Positions 24,293-32,872 of a stretch of 64,000 nucleotides of DNA are shown here, one piece after another. The position numbers were made by a program, and so were the translations under genes. The notes under the pieces are model-generated. The model was not told where the DNA came from. It saw only the letters and a program-made list of their open reading frames with translations, and ran no database searches. The stretch is from a virus, in IMG/VR virus record IMGVR_UViG_3300023184_000026, positions 186,001-250,000 of that record, one strand, 5' to 3'. Numbering within the stretch: the stretch's first letter is position 1; every line of letters starts with the position of its first letter.

Positions 24293-24619
24293 CCATATTC
24301 ATTCTCTATTTGGTCTCAATTTTTCTTATATACTTTTCATATATACAAAAAGCATATGTTGTGCATATATTTATCATATAGTTAAAATATCATATATCCT
24401 ATACACACTTTTATGATATTATACTCTAATTTTTGAATTTAGAATTTTTCCAATTTTTTTATATATACTTTTCATATATATCAAAAGTACCTTTTTCCAT
24501 ACCTACTTTTTCACATCATGCCCTTTGTTTTTTGAAAAAAACACGGGGCAATTTTTCATACCCAACTTTTTGTATATATCATGCATTGTTTATGTTTATA
24601 TGTACATAAATGTTTTGAG
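24293..24619. other. AT-rich gene-free junction with direct repeats
   Basis: No ORF with support. Imperfect direct repeats occur: TATACTTTTCATATATA at about 24329 and 24465, and CATACC(T/C)A(C/A)CTTTTT-type units near 24500 and 24560. It divides the early and late arms. Confidence 0.5.
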
Positions 24620-24637
24620 CATATACTTATTGATATA
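24620..24637 (+). promoter_or_regulatory. Late-type motif for 24639
   Basis: CATATACTTATTGATATA, an exact 18-nt match to 62344-62361. Confidence 0.6.
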
Positions 24638-24638
24638 T

Positions 24639-24833
24639 ATGAAACCTAATATCTCTGAAATTGGAAAAATTGTAAAAGACATGACCAAAGATGTCACATC
24701 TGCACCAAACTATAATGCTGCTGCTGCTGAAATTGTTAAACAAGGTATTGTTGACAAAACCAATGCTCGCATGGGTTATCAAACAATTTTGACCAAGCCA
24801 CTTGCTAGAGTAACACCACCAAAGACTATATAA
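24639..24833 (+). CDS. Hypothetical late protein, 64 aa
   Basis: MKPNISEIGKIVKDMTKDVT, then APNYNAAAAEIVKQGIVDKT and ILTKPLARVTPPKTI. Helical with a basic end. First gene of the late arm. ATG 24639 directly follows the late-type motif; the longer upstream reading is not needed. Confidence 0.65.
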   Translation: MKPNISEIGKIVKDMTKDVTSAPNYNAAAAEIVKQGIVDKTNARMGYQTILTKPLARVTPPKTI

Positions 24834-24847
24834 TGTCAATAGTTTCG

Positions 24848-24861
24848 TATATTTATATACA
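24848..24861 (+). promoter_or_regulatory. Late-type motif for 24870
   Basis: GTATATTTATATAC, ending 8 nt before ATG 24870. Confidence 0.6.
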
Positions 24862-24869
24862 TAAAATAT

Positions 24870-26603
24870 ATGAAAAAGCCTAGATTGCCATTTGATATAG
24901 AATTTTTGTTGGAAAGTATATTATATGAATCTCCTGACAGAATTGATTTGTCGGGAGATTCAAATCGTGCAAAAGAATCTGATGCAGCAAGACTAAACAG
25001 TCTTGGCGCAGCTGTACCAAAAACTGGTGCAACATTCAGATATTTATCTGATGATGCTTATGCGTTTTTCTTTGATGTTGAAACTGGCATAATAATGTAT
25101 TCTGAAAAAAACACTCATGGTAGCATGGAACAAATGTTGCAAACAGCTTCACATAAAGCCACCTTATATGCCGCCACGTTCAAAAACATGTATAACATCA
25201 AGCGTGATATGTTTGGTAATATATCTGCATATTCATACGCAGAAAAAGAAGATGATATTTATGGTGCCGCAACTGTGGGTTTTATTGGATTAAAGCAACA
25301 AGGTGATGATGTTGAAACAATCAGAAATTATTTACACAACAACAGAATACGTTTTCGTCAATTAGATATTAGAGGAAACGCGGATAGTTCAGCCACTGTT
25401 CCGGCTGGTAGAATTTGGGTCAAAAAAAATGCAATTAGTTTTTGGAACAGCAAAGATGAAATTGTAAATGAAAATTTTCAACTTGTTGAAAAGTTGATGA
25501 GTGCAATGAAACTTGATAAAACAAAGTTTGCTTATGAATTTATAGACACTCTAGGATTGTTTGCATATTCAGAACTTGTGGGCAATTCAAACAAAGAAAA
25601 ATTGAGTCCTGAAGAAATAAAAAAACTATTGGCGGCTCAACATCTGGATTCAAAAGCAAAGAAAAAATTGGCCGGATCAACTTATAAAGCAGATCGCTTG
25701 AAAAAAGCTGCCAAAGGATTTGATTATGCTGCTAGAGCAGATGCTGCCATTCCTGCACTTGAAGGTCATATAAAACTAAAAGATTTGATAAATGAAGATC
25801 CTGACGCTGTGGTTGGTTTGTCGGGAAAAGAAATTTCTGACTGGACAGATGCAGATGCTGTTGCTTTTATTATCACACAAAAATGCGGCATATCATATGC
25901 AGGCGGAGTTCACGGTGACATCATGGATGCAATGGAAACTTTGTATAAATATTTACGGGACAGCCCTGATGCCAGAAATTTGCAAAGAAGACTTGAACAG
26001 CATGGCATGGCTACCGATAACATAGTTGCGTTAAGAGAACTGTTGACGCAACCAAGTGCATTTCATGATTTTTTAGAAAATGGTGGCATGCGCGGAAGCA
26101 TAAATAAAAATATTAATTTTAGAAACATACAAGGAACAATTTTTGGTCGTTTGTGGAACAGAAAGAAACTAATAAGTTTTTGGAATAATACACAAAAAGT
26201 TGTGAAAAATTGGAATTGGGTAAAGAACTTTTTCAACAACATGCAAAAATTAACTGGCGACTTGAATGATTATGAAGTTGATTGGTTGGAAAGAAGTCGT
26301 AATAGATCAATGACACCATTGACCAAAGCAAGTGATGTTGATGCCAACACCGGCAAGCCAGATGCAAATCAACAAGATTTTATTTCTACACTGTTTGGTG
26401 ATGTGAAAAAAATCAAATCATTGTCACCAGAAGAAATTGAAAAATTAAATAAAAAAATTCATCTATTACCACCAGCAAAAAAGCGTGAAGCATTGTTGGC
26501 AATGGGATACAAAAATATAAAAGCAATTGAAATTGCAGATGCACTTGGCATGACTGTGGCAGAGTTTAATAACATCATGAATGTGAATGAGTCTGGTCAA
26601 TAA
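24870..26603 (+). CDS. Large hypothetical late protein, 577 aa
   Basis: Not recognised. It starts MKKPRLPFDIEFLLESILYE, then an alpha/beta region around AFFFDVETGIIMYSEKNTHG (residues ~63-83), a central charged helical region with Lys-Ala repeats, and a C-terminal ALLAMGYKNIKAIEIADALG helix resembling a UBA-like or helix-turn-helix end. The N-terminal LLESIL-E segment is of the type found in late T4-like structural or internal proteins. It has no signal peptide. Large size, late-type promoter and position suggest a virion or injected internal protein (inference). Confidence 0.6.
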   Translation: MKKPRLPFDIEFLLESILYESPDRIDLSGDSNRAKESDAARLNSLGAAVPKTGATFRYLSDDAYAFFFDVETGIIMYSEKNTHGSMEQMLQTASHKATLYAATFKNMYNIKRDMFGNISAYSYAEKEDDIYGAATVGFIGLKQQGDDVETIRNYLHNNRIRFRQLDIRGNADSSATVPAGRIWVKKNAISFWNSKDEIVNENFQLVEKLMSAMKLDKTKFAYEFIDTLGLFAYSELVGNSNKEKLSPEEIKKLLAAQHLDSKAKKKLAGSTYKADRLKKAAKGFDYAARADAAIPALEGHIKLKDLINEDPDAVVGLSGKEISDWTDADAVAFIITQKCGISYAGGVHGDIMDAMETLYKYLRDSPDARNLQRRLEQHGMATDNIVALRELLTQPSAFHDFLENGGMRGSINKNINFRNIQGTIFGRLWNRKKLISFWNNTQKVVKNWNWVKNFFNNMQKLTGDLNDYEVDWLERSRNRSMTPLTKASDVDANTGKPDANQQDFISTLFGDVKKIKSLSPEEIEKLNKKIHLLPPAKKREALLAMGYKNIKAIEIADALGMTVAEFNNIMNVNESGQ

Positions 26604-26626
26604 TTTATAGTAAATAATGTACGGCA

Positions 26627-26660
26627 TAATCCTTTGATATAAAACATAGGATTTCTCTTT
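26627..26660 (+). terminator. Weak terminator-like hairpin
   Basis: AATCCT pairs with AGGATT across a 15-nt loop, then TCTCTTT. Weak. The rest of 26661-26780 is AT-rich with no gene seen. Confidence 0.35.
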
Positions 26661-26782
26661 AAATATATACATTTTATTATGCACAAACAATGCATACCAG
26701 CATGCCTCATTCTATCAAAAAATGTGTATATGCTATTTTTCATGAGGGGTTATTATAAATAGTATATTTACGAAAAAAGTGG

Positions 26783-26811
26783 TTGACTTTTATTAAATGT
26801 GCAGCCAGTAT
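26783..26811 (+). promoter_or_regulatory. Early promoter for 26819
   Basis: TTGACT-N17-CAGTAT, 7 nt before ATG 26819: an early-type promoter within the late arm. Confidence 0.7.
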
Positions 26812-26818
26812 ATACAAG

Positions 26819-27007
26819 ATGAATAAAACATCCAATACAACTAAACAAACTCGCGGCGTCGGTCGTCCCAAGAACAGTGTTTCTGTGGACACACAACAGC
26901 CTGTTAAGATGGTTGGGCTACCAGCCATGATTGAGCCCACAATTCATGACATCACAGACGAACTGTCTATGCTCGACAGTTATGCCTATTCTCAGTATAA
27001 CGAATAA
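26819..27007 (+). CDS. Hypothetical protein with AT-hook-like motif, 62 aa
   Basis: MNKTSNTTKQTRGVGRPKNS contains GRPK, the core of an AT-hook, followed by an acidic half (PTIHDITDELSMLDSYAYSQ). The layout fits a small DNA-binding regulator, though AT-hook matches this short are weak evidence. It heads an early-type unit with 27021 and 27219. Confidence 0.6.
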   Translation: MNKTSNTTKQTRGVGRPKNSVSVDTQQPVKMVGLPAMIEPTIHDITDELSMLDSYAYSQYNE

Positions 27008-27020
27008 AAAAACAAAAAGT

Positions 27021-27215
27021 ATGCAAAATAACACAGTTGACAATCAAACTGAAACTGCAATGTATGCCATTTTTCGGAACGGCATCCGCGTAAGCGATTC
27101 GGAGTATGACTCCAAGCTAGATGCCCAAAGGGAGTATGAGTATTGGGCGGGTATTATCAAGCGCAATCCAGATGGTAGCAAGCTTGATATTCGTCAACTC
27201 AACTATCGTCGTTAA
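27021..27215 (+). CDS. Hypothetical small protein, 64 aa
   Basis: MQNNTVDNQTETAMYAIFRN, then RVSDSEYDSKLDAQREYEYW and IKRNPDGSKLDIRQL. The strand YAIFRNG-RVS--(E)-, then a helix KLDAQREYEYW, is a common small phage layout. Co-transcribed with 26819. Confidence 0.65.
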   Translation: MQNNTVDNQTETAMYAIFRNGIRVSDSEYDSKLDAQREYEYWAGIIKRNPDGSKLDIRQLNYRR

Positions 27216-27218
27216 TTT

Positions 27219-27422
27219 ATGAATGGACTAAAGCAAAAAATCCTGCTGGCAACCTCCGAGGACGAGGTAAAAAGTCTGCTGGCAGAAGGTAAAACATACG
27301 AGTTTGCCAGTCGCAAGACACGCAACTCGTGGGTAAATGCAGCACGCAGAAAGTCTGCTGGTGAGAAGTATGTTGCCACCAAGACCGAGAGGCCCAAGAA
27401 AAAGGCTCGCCGTAGCCGATAA
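27219..27422 (+). CDS. Basic small protein, 67 aa
   Basis: Helical head (MNGLKQKILLATSEDEVKSL) then a basic tail ending TERPKKKARRSR. Relatives with KL--A-S-DEV--LL-EGK-YEFAS-KT---W-----R- occur in phages. Nucleic-acid binding is plausible. A palindromic terminator follows. Confidence 0.65.
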   Translation: MNGLKQKILLATSEDEVKSLLAEGKTYEFASRKTRNSWVNAARRKSAGEKYVATKTERPKKKARRSR

Positions 27423-27428
27423 AATATA

Positions 27429-27452
27429 GGGGAGCATATGCTCCCCTTTTTT
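27429..27452 (+). terminator. Rho-independent terminator
   Basis: GGGGAGCATATGCTCCCC is a perfect palindrome (27429-27446), followed by T6. Confidence 0.85.
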
Positions 27453-27456
27453 ATTT

Positions 27457-27915
27457 ATGAAAAAATTGAACAAGAAAGATTTTGGTTGGTTGTCAATGCA
27501 ACTTTTGCGCGTAAATCCATTGTTTGATGGTATGTGGAGAACATTTGAACATATGGTATTTAACAAAGATGCTGAAAGTGTTGAGTTAGAAATACACAAC
27601 AATAATTTTAGAATTGTTGCCAATCCAAATTTTTGGAAAAAATGCGATGATACAAAAAAAGTATTTATTATCTGCCATGAAATGTGTCATGTGATGTTTG
27701 GTCATTGGCTAATCAATCCAAAGCATGACAGAGAATGGGCAAACATAGCACAAGATATTGTGGTGAATGAATATCTGTCAACTATGTTTGATACAGAAAA
27801 AATTGGAGACGATTTTGTTACTATAAAAAGCGTGTTTAAACATAAATCCGACATCATTGAACGCAGAATGGATTATACTTATTATTATAAACTGTTGCAA
27901 AAATGTCTGAGGTAA
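27457..27915 (+). CDS. HExxH metallopeptidase-like protein, 152 aa
   Basis: Contains FIICHEMCHVMFGHWL near residues 68-83, a zinc HExxH site with a further histidine, as in the DUF2201 putative metallopeptidase domain that usually precedes a VWA domain. Here the VWA part is missing; the product is only 152 residues and ends YYYKLLQKCLR. In the full-length family FDGMW-------------N--Y---NP-FW is common, and the same pieces are present (NPLFDGMWRTFEHM, VANPNFWKKC). Likely a truncated or minimal enzyme; substrate unknown. The end overlaps 27903. Confidence 0.65.
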   Translation: MKKLNKKDFGWLSMQLLRVNPLFDGMWRTFEHMVFNKDAESVELEIHNNNFRIVANPNFWKKCDDTKKVFIICHEMCHVMFGHWLINPKHDREWANIAQDIVVNEYLSTMFDTEKIGDDFVTIKSVFKHKSDIIERRMDYTYYYKLLQKCLR

Positions 27916-28112
27916 TAATCATAACCAAACAAGAGCTTGATATATTGAAGAGTAATGGCTCAGTTTATGTATGCCAGTCATGTCGAGACTTTAAAAATAA
28001 AATAGTATTGTTGGCATATAAGCCAAACAAGATACACCAAATATTTGATGGATTTTGCGACGAATGCTCCGCCACATTGAAAAAATGCAGTAAATGCAAA
28101 TTTAATAATTAG
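27903..28112 (+). CDS. Small zinc-ribbon protein, 69 aa
   Basis: Two CxxC pairs: VCQSCRDF near residue 25 and FCDECSAT near 53, plus CSKCKFNN at the end. Possibly two zinc sites. The start overlaps the preceding gene by 13 nt, so it is translationally coupled. It meets the minus-strand gene 28102 tail to tail. Confidence 0.65.
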   Translation: MSEVIIITKQELDILKSNGSVYVCQSCRDFKNKIVLLAYKPNKIHQIFDGFCDECSATLKKCSKCKFNN

Positions 28113-28458
28113 AACCCGTCGGCTGGCTTCTTGTCACCACCAAGGATGGTTTTTTTTCTAAATAAATTGAATTTCCTTGTGGATCGGTAGAAGTTATTGA
28201 ATTCCATTTTGGAGTTGGTAGTGGGCATGATGCGCTCGGAATATATAATTTTGCTGCCGAACATCCGCATATATTGCATTTTCCCATATATCCAAATGCT
28301 TCTTTATCCCAATGTTCACAAGAATTACATATATTTTTCCTAAATTCAAGTAGTTGTGGCGAAACTCTGTGAAGTCCATCTTTTGCTGCCCAATTATATA
28401 CAGCAGTTCCTAAACTTCTTGCTTTATCAACTAAATTAGGTTCTTTTCTATTTTCCAT
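28102..28458 (-). CDS. Zinc-ribbon phage protein, 118 aa
   Basis: The C-terminal half holds RKNICNSCEHWDKEAFGYMG, then KCNICGCSAAKLYIPSASCP: C-xx-C ... C-xx-C-x-C ... C. This is the cysteine layout of a frequent T4-like phage protein (DUF6171-like; CxxC, CxxCGC, K, CPLxxW). Function unknown. The start MENRKEPNLVDKARSLG (28458) is preferred over an upstream in-frame ATG. It runs against its neighbours and is divergent from 28473, with an ATACTTATATG motif between. Confidence 0.7.
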   Translation of the reverse strand: MENRKEPNLVDKARSLGTAVYNWAAKDGLHRVSPQLLEFRKNICNSCEHWDKEAFGYMGKCNICGCSAAKLYIPSASCPLPTPKWNSITSTDPQGNSIYLEKKPSLVVTRSQPTGSNY

Positions 28459-28472
28459 GATACTTATATGTA

Positions 28473-28850
28473 GTGCTGAATCCAAATAAAAAAATCAATA
28501 TTCCGAAAGAATTTACACTACTTGGTCACAAATATACAGTTGTTATAAAAAAAGATTTGTTTGAAACCGAGGATTGTTATGGAAACGCGGACGAAGATTT
28601 GAAGTTGATTCAAATTCAAGATTTGGGAGAAGTAACAAAACGATATAAAGAAGACGGAAAAATGGTGGAACGAAAGTTGATCATTACAGAAGAAACAATG
28701 ATAGAAACATTCTTTCATGAAGTTGTACATATTATATTAGATTCTACAGGAGAACTAAAACTTTCTCAGAACGAAAAATTTGTGAATATGATGGGTAAAG
28801 CATGGCTAGAGATATATTTGTCTTCAGTATATGAAAAAGACTCCGCGTAA
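28473..28850 (+). CDS. HExxH protein, 125 aa, GTG start
   Basis: Small protein with ETFFHEVVHIILDSTGELKL near residues 75-94; the HEVVH site and helices match small ImmA/IrrE- or SprT-like zinc proteases. The N-terminus (INIPKEFTLLGHKYTVVIKK) is a strand pair typical of phage relatives that begin IPK-F-L-G---(T)(V). No ATG lies upstream in frame; GTG 28473 is the best start. It overlaps 28831 by 20 nt. Substrate unknown. Confidence 0.65.
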   Translation: MLNPNKKINIPKEFTLLGHKYTVVIKKDLFETEDCYGNADEDLKLIQIQDLGEVTKRYKEDGKMVERKLIITEETMIETFFHEVVHIILDSTGELKLSQNEKFVNMMGKAWLEIYLSSVYEKDSA

Positions 28851-29202
28851 GAAGAAGTCTAATAAAGTTTTAAATTCAGAATATGAAGTTGTTGAACTTC
28901 CCAGCGACAATTCCGATATGGAAAAGTATGTGCAGGAAAACAGAAAAGAAATAAACAACAAGATTGTAAATACAATAGAGTATGCAATAACCAACAAACT
29001 TGGCGGAATAGAATTATTCTGTTTTAAAAATTCAAGTTTTGTGGTGGTCTTGCAAAGAAAAGATTTCAAGGAAAGTTTAGAAACTGTCTTTGAGTTCAGT
29101 ATGGACCATCAACAGTTTCAAATTTGTGCAAGAATTAAAAAAATTATAAGTAAATTGGATAAATTGAGTACTATATTCACATACAAAAAAATAAAAAAAT
29201 AA
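28831..29202 (+). CDS. Hypothetical protein, 123 aa
   Basis: Basic head (MKKTPRKKKSNKVLNSEYEV), an acidic stretch, then an alpha/beta domain (NKLGGIELFCFKNSSFVVVL, KDFKESLETVFEFSMDHQQF). Not recognised. It overlaps 28473 by 20 nt and precedes PhoH by 1 nt, so all three are one translationally coupled unit. Confidence 0.6.
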   Translation: MKKTPRKKKSNKVLNSEYEVVELPSDNSDMEKYVQENRKEINNKIVNTIEYAITNKLGGIELFCFKNSSFVVVLQRKDFKESLETVFEFSMDHQQFQICARIKKIISKLDKLSTIFTYKKIKK

Positions 29203-29203
29203 T

Positions 29204-29986
29204 ATGTCAAAACAAAAACGACTGAACAACAACAAGAAAAAAAATAATGCACCAAGCCAAACATTATCTTTGTCTCAACAAACTACCAAAGATAAAAGTC
29301 CGGTTGTTCATCAAAGAAATAAAATAGATCATTATTTAACCATATTGCATAGAGAACTAACTCCGAAGCAGAAAGCTTTCATTGAGTTGGCAATGGATCG
29401 TAAAGTAAAACTGTTGCTCATATCTGGTCCGGCAGGTTCTACAAAAACATATTTGTCTGTACTAGCATCATTGATGCTCATGAATGAGAAAAAGGTCAGT
29501 GACATACTTTATGTACGAAGCATTGTTGAAAGTGCGGATGTTAAAATGGGCACATTACCCGGTGAAGCCGAAGACAAATTATCTCCATTCAAACGACCAC
29601 TGATAGACAAAATGGATGAACTTCTGCCAAAAGAAGATATTCAATATTTGATAAAAGAAAACAGAGTAGAAGGATTGCCAATTGGATATTTGAGAGGATT
29701 GAACTGGAATGCAAAAGCTGTGGTTGGAGATGAATTGCAGAATTGCACACAGAAAGAATTGATCACCATGATGACAAGAACCGGAGAATTTTGTAAAGTA
29801 TTTATGTGCGGAGATCCACAGCAATCTGACATTGGAACACGATCTGGTTTCAGAGATATATTCAATTTATTCAATGATGATGACAGCAAAGAAAATGGCA
29901 TATATACATTTGAATTTACAGATGATGACATTCTTCGCAGTGCATTGACCAAGTTTATTGTAAAAAAGATAAAAAGACTTGGGTAA
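29204..29986 (+). CDS. phoH: PhoH-like P-loop ATPase
   Basis: Predicted ATPase of the PhoH family; the cellular role is unsettled (RNA-linked ATPase), and the gene is a common marker in marine and freshwater phages. The 260 residues have a Lys/Asn-rich head, the LTPKQKAFIELAMD lead-in, Walker A GPAGSTKT at 75-82, a KMGTLPGEAEDKL motif near 124-136, Walker B AVVGDELQN near 167-175, and MCGDPQQSDIGTRSG near 203-217. All conserved blocks are present. It starts 1 nt after the preceding stop. Confidence 0.93.
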   Translation: MSKQKRLNNNKKKNNAPSQTLSLSQQTTKDKSPVVHQRNKIDHYLTILHRELTPKQKAFIELAMDRKVKLLLISGPAGSTKTYLSVLASLMLMNEKKVSDILYVRSIVESADVKMGTLPGEAEDKLSPFKRPLIDKMDELLPKEDIQYLIKENRVEGLPIGYLRGLNWNAKAVVGDELQNCTQKELITMMTRTGEFCKVFMCGDPQQSDIGTRSGFRDIFNLFNDDDSKENGIYTFEFTDDDILRSALTKFIVKKIKRLG

Positions 29987-30031
29987 TATAATAACTCTCA
30001 TTGAAAAAATGATATATATTTTGGTTGGTTA

Positions 30032-30046
30032 TTGATATTTATAATC
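30032..30046 (+). promoter_or_regulatory. Late-type motif for 30063
   Basis: TTGATATTTATAATC, 16 nt before ATG 30063. Confidence 0.6.
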
Positions 30047-30062
30047 AAAAGATATCATTTTT

Positions 30063-32525
30063 ATGTCAAATCAGAAGACAACTGAATTACGCACGATTAG
30101 CGCAACCGATGTATCCAGAGGAGACTGGATTCCAATTGTGGATGTTAGTGAACTGACGAGTCCGACCGGAGAAACAAAAAAAATCTCAGCATCGGATTTG
30201 TCTGAGTATATTGTGTCCGGTGGCTTTGTAAATTACACCGTTCCGCAACATGGATATCAAAATTCAAATGGATTGTCTTTTGCACCGAATTTTGCTCCGT
30301 TGGATGAATTAAATATGCACTGTTATGGAAATGCTAATAATCTTGGAAACAATTTCTCTATCAACGTTCGTGCATTTATTCCATCCGATTCGTTGTTGAA
30401 TGATACTGGAAGTAGAGTATTATTCGGCGTAGGTTCGCAGGTTATAGGAATGGCAGATTATGGCACTCGTGCATATATCGGAGTTCAATCCAGCAGTTTG
30501 ATTGGATATGTGCACGATGGTGTGGTTGAAAAAATAATCGAATATCCGGATTTTATCAGAAAGTTTCCAAACAGGGCATTTGATGCAACTATAACAAAAG
30601 ATTATATTGGCAATTTCAAATTTTATGTAAATGCGGAATTGGTTGGAACATTGACCGGCATACCAAATGCCATAAATAGCTCGTATATAACAATGGGCAA
30701 TGGTCAGTCCGGAAGTCATTGGAATATCAACTGTGTAATTTATGAAGCTCATGTTTTTAATTCTGGATTGACAGGGGCGCAAGTTGCACAAAATTATTAT
30801 GGCGGAACAAGAAACAACGAAGCAACTCTTGTTTCATCATATCGTCCAGAGAATTTAAATCCCGGTCCAACGCAATGGTTGGATTCCGTGGGTGACAACC
30901 ACTTGCTTTTACCAAGAGCCGGTGCGGAGGCAACAAGTCCAAACAAGCAATTTGGATTGATATTTTTCAGCGACGGTACTTCCGGATATCTCGGAAATGG
31001 AACTCAACGAGATGTACTGCCAGACAATTATGTATTAACAGACTGCTTTGTGTATTCACCCGGTGCTCCACTGTTGTCGATAGGATCTACCGACGATGTT
31101 GCCTATGAAAATGCAAGTGGAATAGATTCATTCAATAACAACAGAGTTCCATTAGTAAGCGCGTCATACAGCAGAAATGTATTGCCGTTACTTGAACTTG
31201 GAGTTGTTCATAAGGACAAGAGCTTATATGTATTTTATAGTGCAAGTGCGGCACCATGCACTTTTAGTTTTCAAGGATACACGTCCAAATATGGAGCAAT
31301 CAATTACATTCCACCATCTCCGACGCCTACTCCTACTCCTACAATTACAATTACACCGTCGCCAATGCCGCCTACGCCGACGCCTACTATGACGGGCACG
31401 CCGACACCAACACCTCCACTTCCACCAGGAATATACTTAAGTGCAAACAGTTTCAGACTGGACGATGGTCCGTTCGTGTTTACCACGAATACAGCAATTA
31501 CATCACTCACTCGTTGGAAATTGAGAGCAAAGGTGGTCGAGTTGATTGGTGTAGATCCGCACTTGGCAAGAGAGCACATAGCAACCCGAACAGATGCTGG
31601 ATTTAATCAAAATTATTCTCCACTGAGTGTTCCACCGGTCGGAATATACAACACAGAACTATATTATGTGGAGTATGGAAATACACCAGATATATACGGA
31701 AATTATCCCGGTATTTCGGTAAACGGAGGCGCTCCATTTACACTTGTTACTATGAGTGTCGCAACTGCATCAACGTTTGTTGCTCCACTTTTTCCAGGAA
31801 CAAGTAATGTGTATTTGTCCGCATTAACATACTCACTCAACAATCCTCCATATGTTTACACGGGAAACACTTCTGTATTAAGTTATAATAGATACAAACT
31901 TCGTTGCAAAATTTCAGGCCAAAGTGGAGATGGTCTTTATTCTATCGCGAGCCCGGCGGCTGTTCACAGAACTGTTGCGTATAATAATAACTATTCCCAA
32001 ATAATACCACCCGCAGTTGGCGTCGTACCCGCTGAATTGTATTGGATCACATACGACAATGCTGGTAACGGAGCGGCACAGACATCGTCATGGAATTTTG
32101 TAACAATGTCATGCACAACGGCGTCTGGATTTTTGCCGGTTGCTCCACCGGCATATACTTCATCGGGACATCCCAATGTATATTTAAGTTATACAACGGG
32201 TAGTACAACAACGTTTAAAGGAAATAATCCTCCTTATATTTATACCACCGACCCAACTGTTCTTGCAGCATCCGCTACAGGATCTTACAGATTGCGATGC
32301 AAGATTTGGAAATGGCTTCCGGCAACTTCCGAATGGTCTCACTCCGGAGATCACTCAGCCGTTGCATGGAATAATCAATACGAGACAATACATCCACCAC
32401 TCGATTCCAGTTATGCATACAGATTTGAATTGTATTGGATAAAGTATTCAGATGGATTGTTTGGAAGCGCGGCCACAGTTTACAGCGGAACTCCATATTA
32501 TGTGTATCCAACAATCACTCCATAA
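30063..32525 (+). CDS. Tail adhesin: LamG domain, Thr-Pro stalk, three repeats
   Basis: An 820-residue virion adhesin candidate. Residues 1-55 form an attachment-type head (TTELRTISATDVSRGDWIPI, VDVSELTSPTGETKKISASD) seen in phage structural proteins. Residues ~65-240 form a LamG/concanavalin-like fold that could bind glycans (VGTLTGIPNAINSSYITMGN, CVIYEAHVFNSGLTGAQVAQ). A Thr-Pro stalk spans ~418-453, followed by three related domains (~455, ~580 and ~715) each with PPYVYT, (Y)RLRCKI and (E)LYWI-Y. It heads a three-gene adhesin set with 32531 and 32876 and is followed by sugar-modifying genes. Receptor unknown. Confidence 0.75.
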   Translation: MSNQKTTELRTISATDVSRGDWIPIVDVSELTSPTGETKKISASDLSEYIVSGGFVNYTVPQHGYQNSNGLSFAPNFAPLDELNMHCYGNANNLGNNFSINVRAFIPSDSLLNDTGSRVLFGVGSQVIGMADYGTRAYIGVQSSSLIGYVHDGVVEKIIEYPDFIRKFPNRAFDATITKDYIGNFKFYVNAELVGTLTGIPNAINSSYITMGNGQSGSHWNINCVIYEAHVFNSGLTGAQVAQNYYGGTRNNEATLVSSYRPENLNPGPTQWLDSVGDNHLLLPRAGAEATSPNKQFGLIFFSDGTSGYLGNGTQRDVLPDNYVLTDCFVYSPGAPLLSIGSTDDVAYENASGIDSFNNNRVPLVSASYSRNVLPLLELGVVHKDKSLYVFYSASAAPCTFSFQGYTSKYGAINYIPPSPTPTPTPTITITPSPMPPTPTPTMTGTPTPTPPLPPGIYLSANSFRLDDGPFVFTTNTAITSLTRWKLRAKVVELIGVDPHLAREHIATRTDAGFNQNYSPLSVPPVGIYNTELYYVEYGNTPDIYGNYPGISVNGGAPFTLVTMSVATASTFVAPLFPGTSNVYLSALTYSLNNPPYVYTGNTSVLSYNRYKLRCKISGQSGDGLYSIASPAAVHRTVAYNNNYSQIIPPAVGVVPAELYWITYDNAGNGAAQTSSWNFVTMSCTTASGFLPVAPPAYTSSGHPNVYLSYTTGSTTTFKGNNPPYIYTTDPTVLAASATGSYRLRCKIWKWLPATSEWSHSGDHSAVAWNNQYETIHPPLDSSYAYRFELYWIKYSDGLFGSAATVYSGTPYYVYPTITP
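31318..31420 (+). repeat. Thr-Pro coding repeat
   Basis: Repeating CC(A/G)AC(A/G)CC-type units encode PTPTPTPTITITPSPMPP. Similar tracts occur at 32689, 33017 and 41784. Confidence 0.8.
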
Positions 32526-32530
32526 AGTGT

Positions 32531-32872
32531 ATGAAACGGCACATACATCCAAGAGGAAATCCAGAAAATTCCGTATTTGGAGTAGTTGGTAAATTTCTCG
32601 GGTCGGATAATGGTAATTATTATTCGAAAAGACGAGAGGACACTCGCAACAGTGGTTGGGATTTGTATGGAGACGACAATTCAACACAGACGCCCACTCC
32701 AACGCCAACACCAACACCAACACCGTCATATACACCACCCGTGACCAGAACTCCGACGTTGACTCCAACCACAACTACCACCAGAACTTTTACCCCGACG
32801 CTAACAGTGACGAGAACAAAAACTCCAACTCCAACCGCAACTCCAACCAAAACTATACCTTACTCTGTATAA
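32531..32872 (+). CDS. Thr-Pro-rich short virion protein, 113 aa
   Basis: Head MKRHIHPRGNPENSVFGVVG (residues 1-20) with YYSKRREDTRNSGWDLYGDD, then a long Thr-Pro tail (PTPTPTPTPTPSYTPPVTRT onward). The head is paralogous to that of 32876 (HGNPEKSVFGLIG, NTGWKEI). ATG 32531 was chosen; an upstream in-frame start would overlap the adhesin. Likely a fibre or decoration protein of which only the stalk remains. Confidence 0.65.
   Translation: MKRHIHPRGNPENSVFGVVGKFLGSDNGNYYSKRREDTRNSGWDLYGDDNSTQTPTPTPTPTPTPSYTPPVTRTPTLTPTTTTTRTFTPTLTVTRTKTPTPTATPTKTIPYSV

Noticed and set aside
28194-28379. Minus ORF overlapping 28102-28458
   Set aside because: Out-of-frame shadow of the zinc-ribbon gene.
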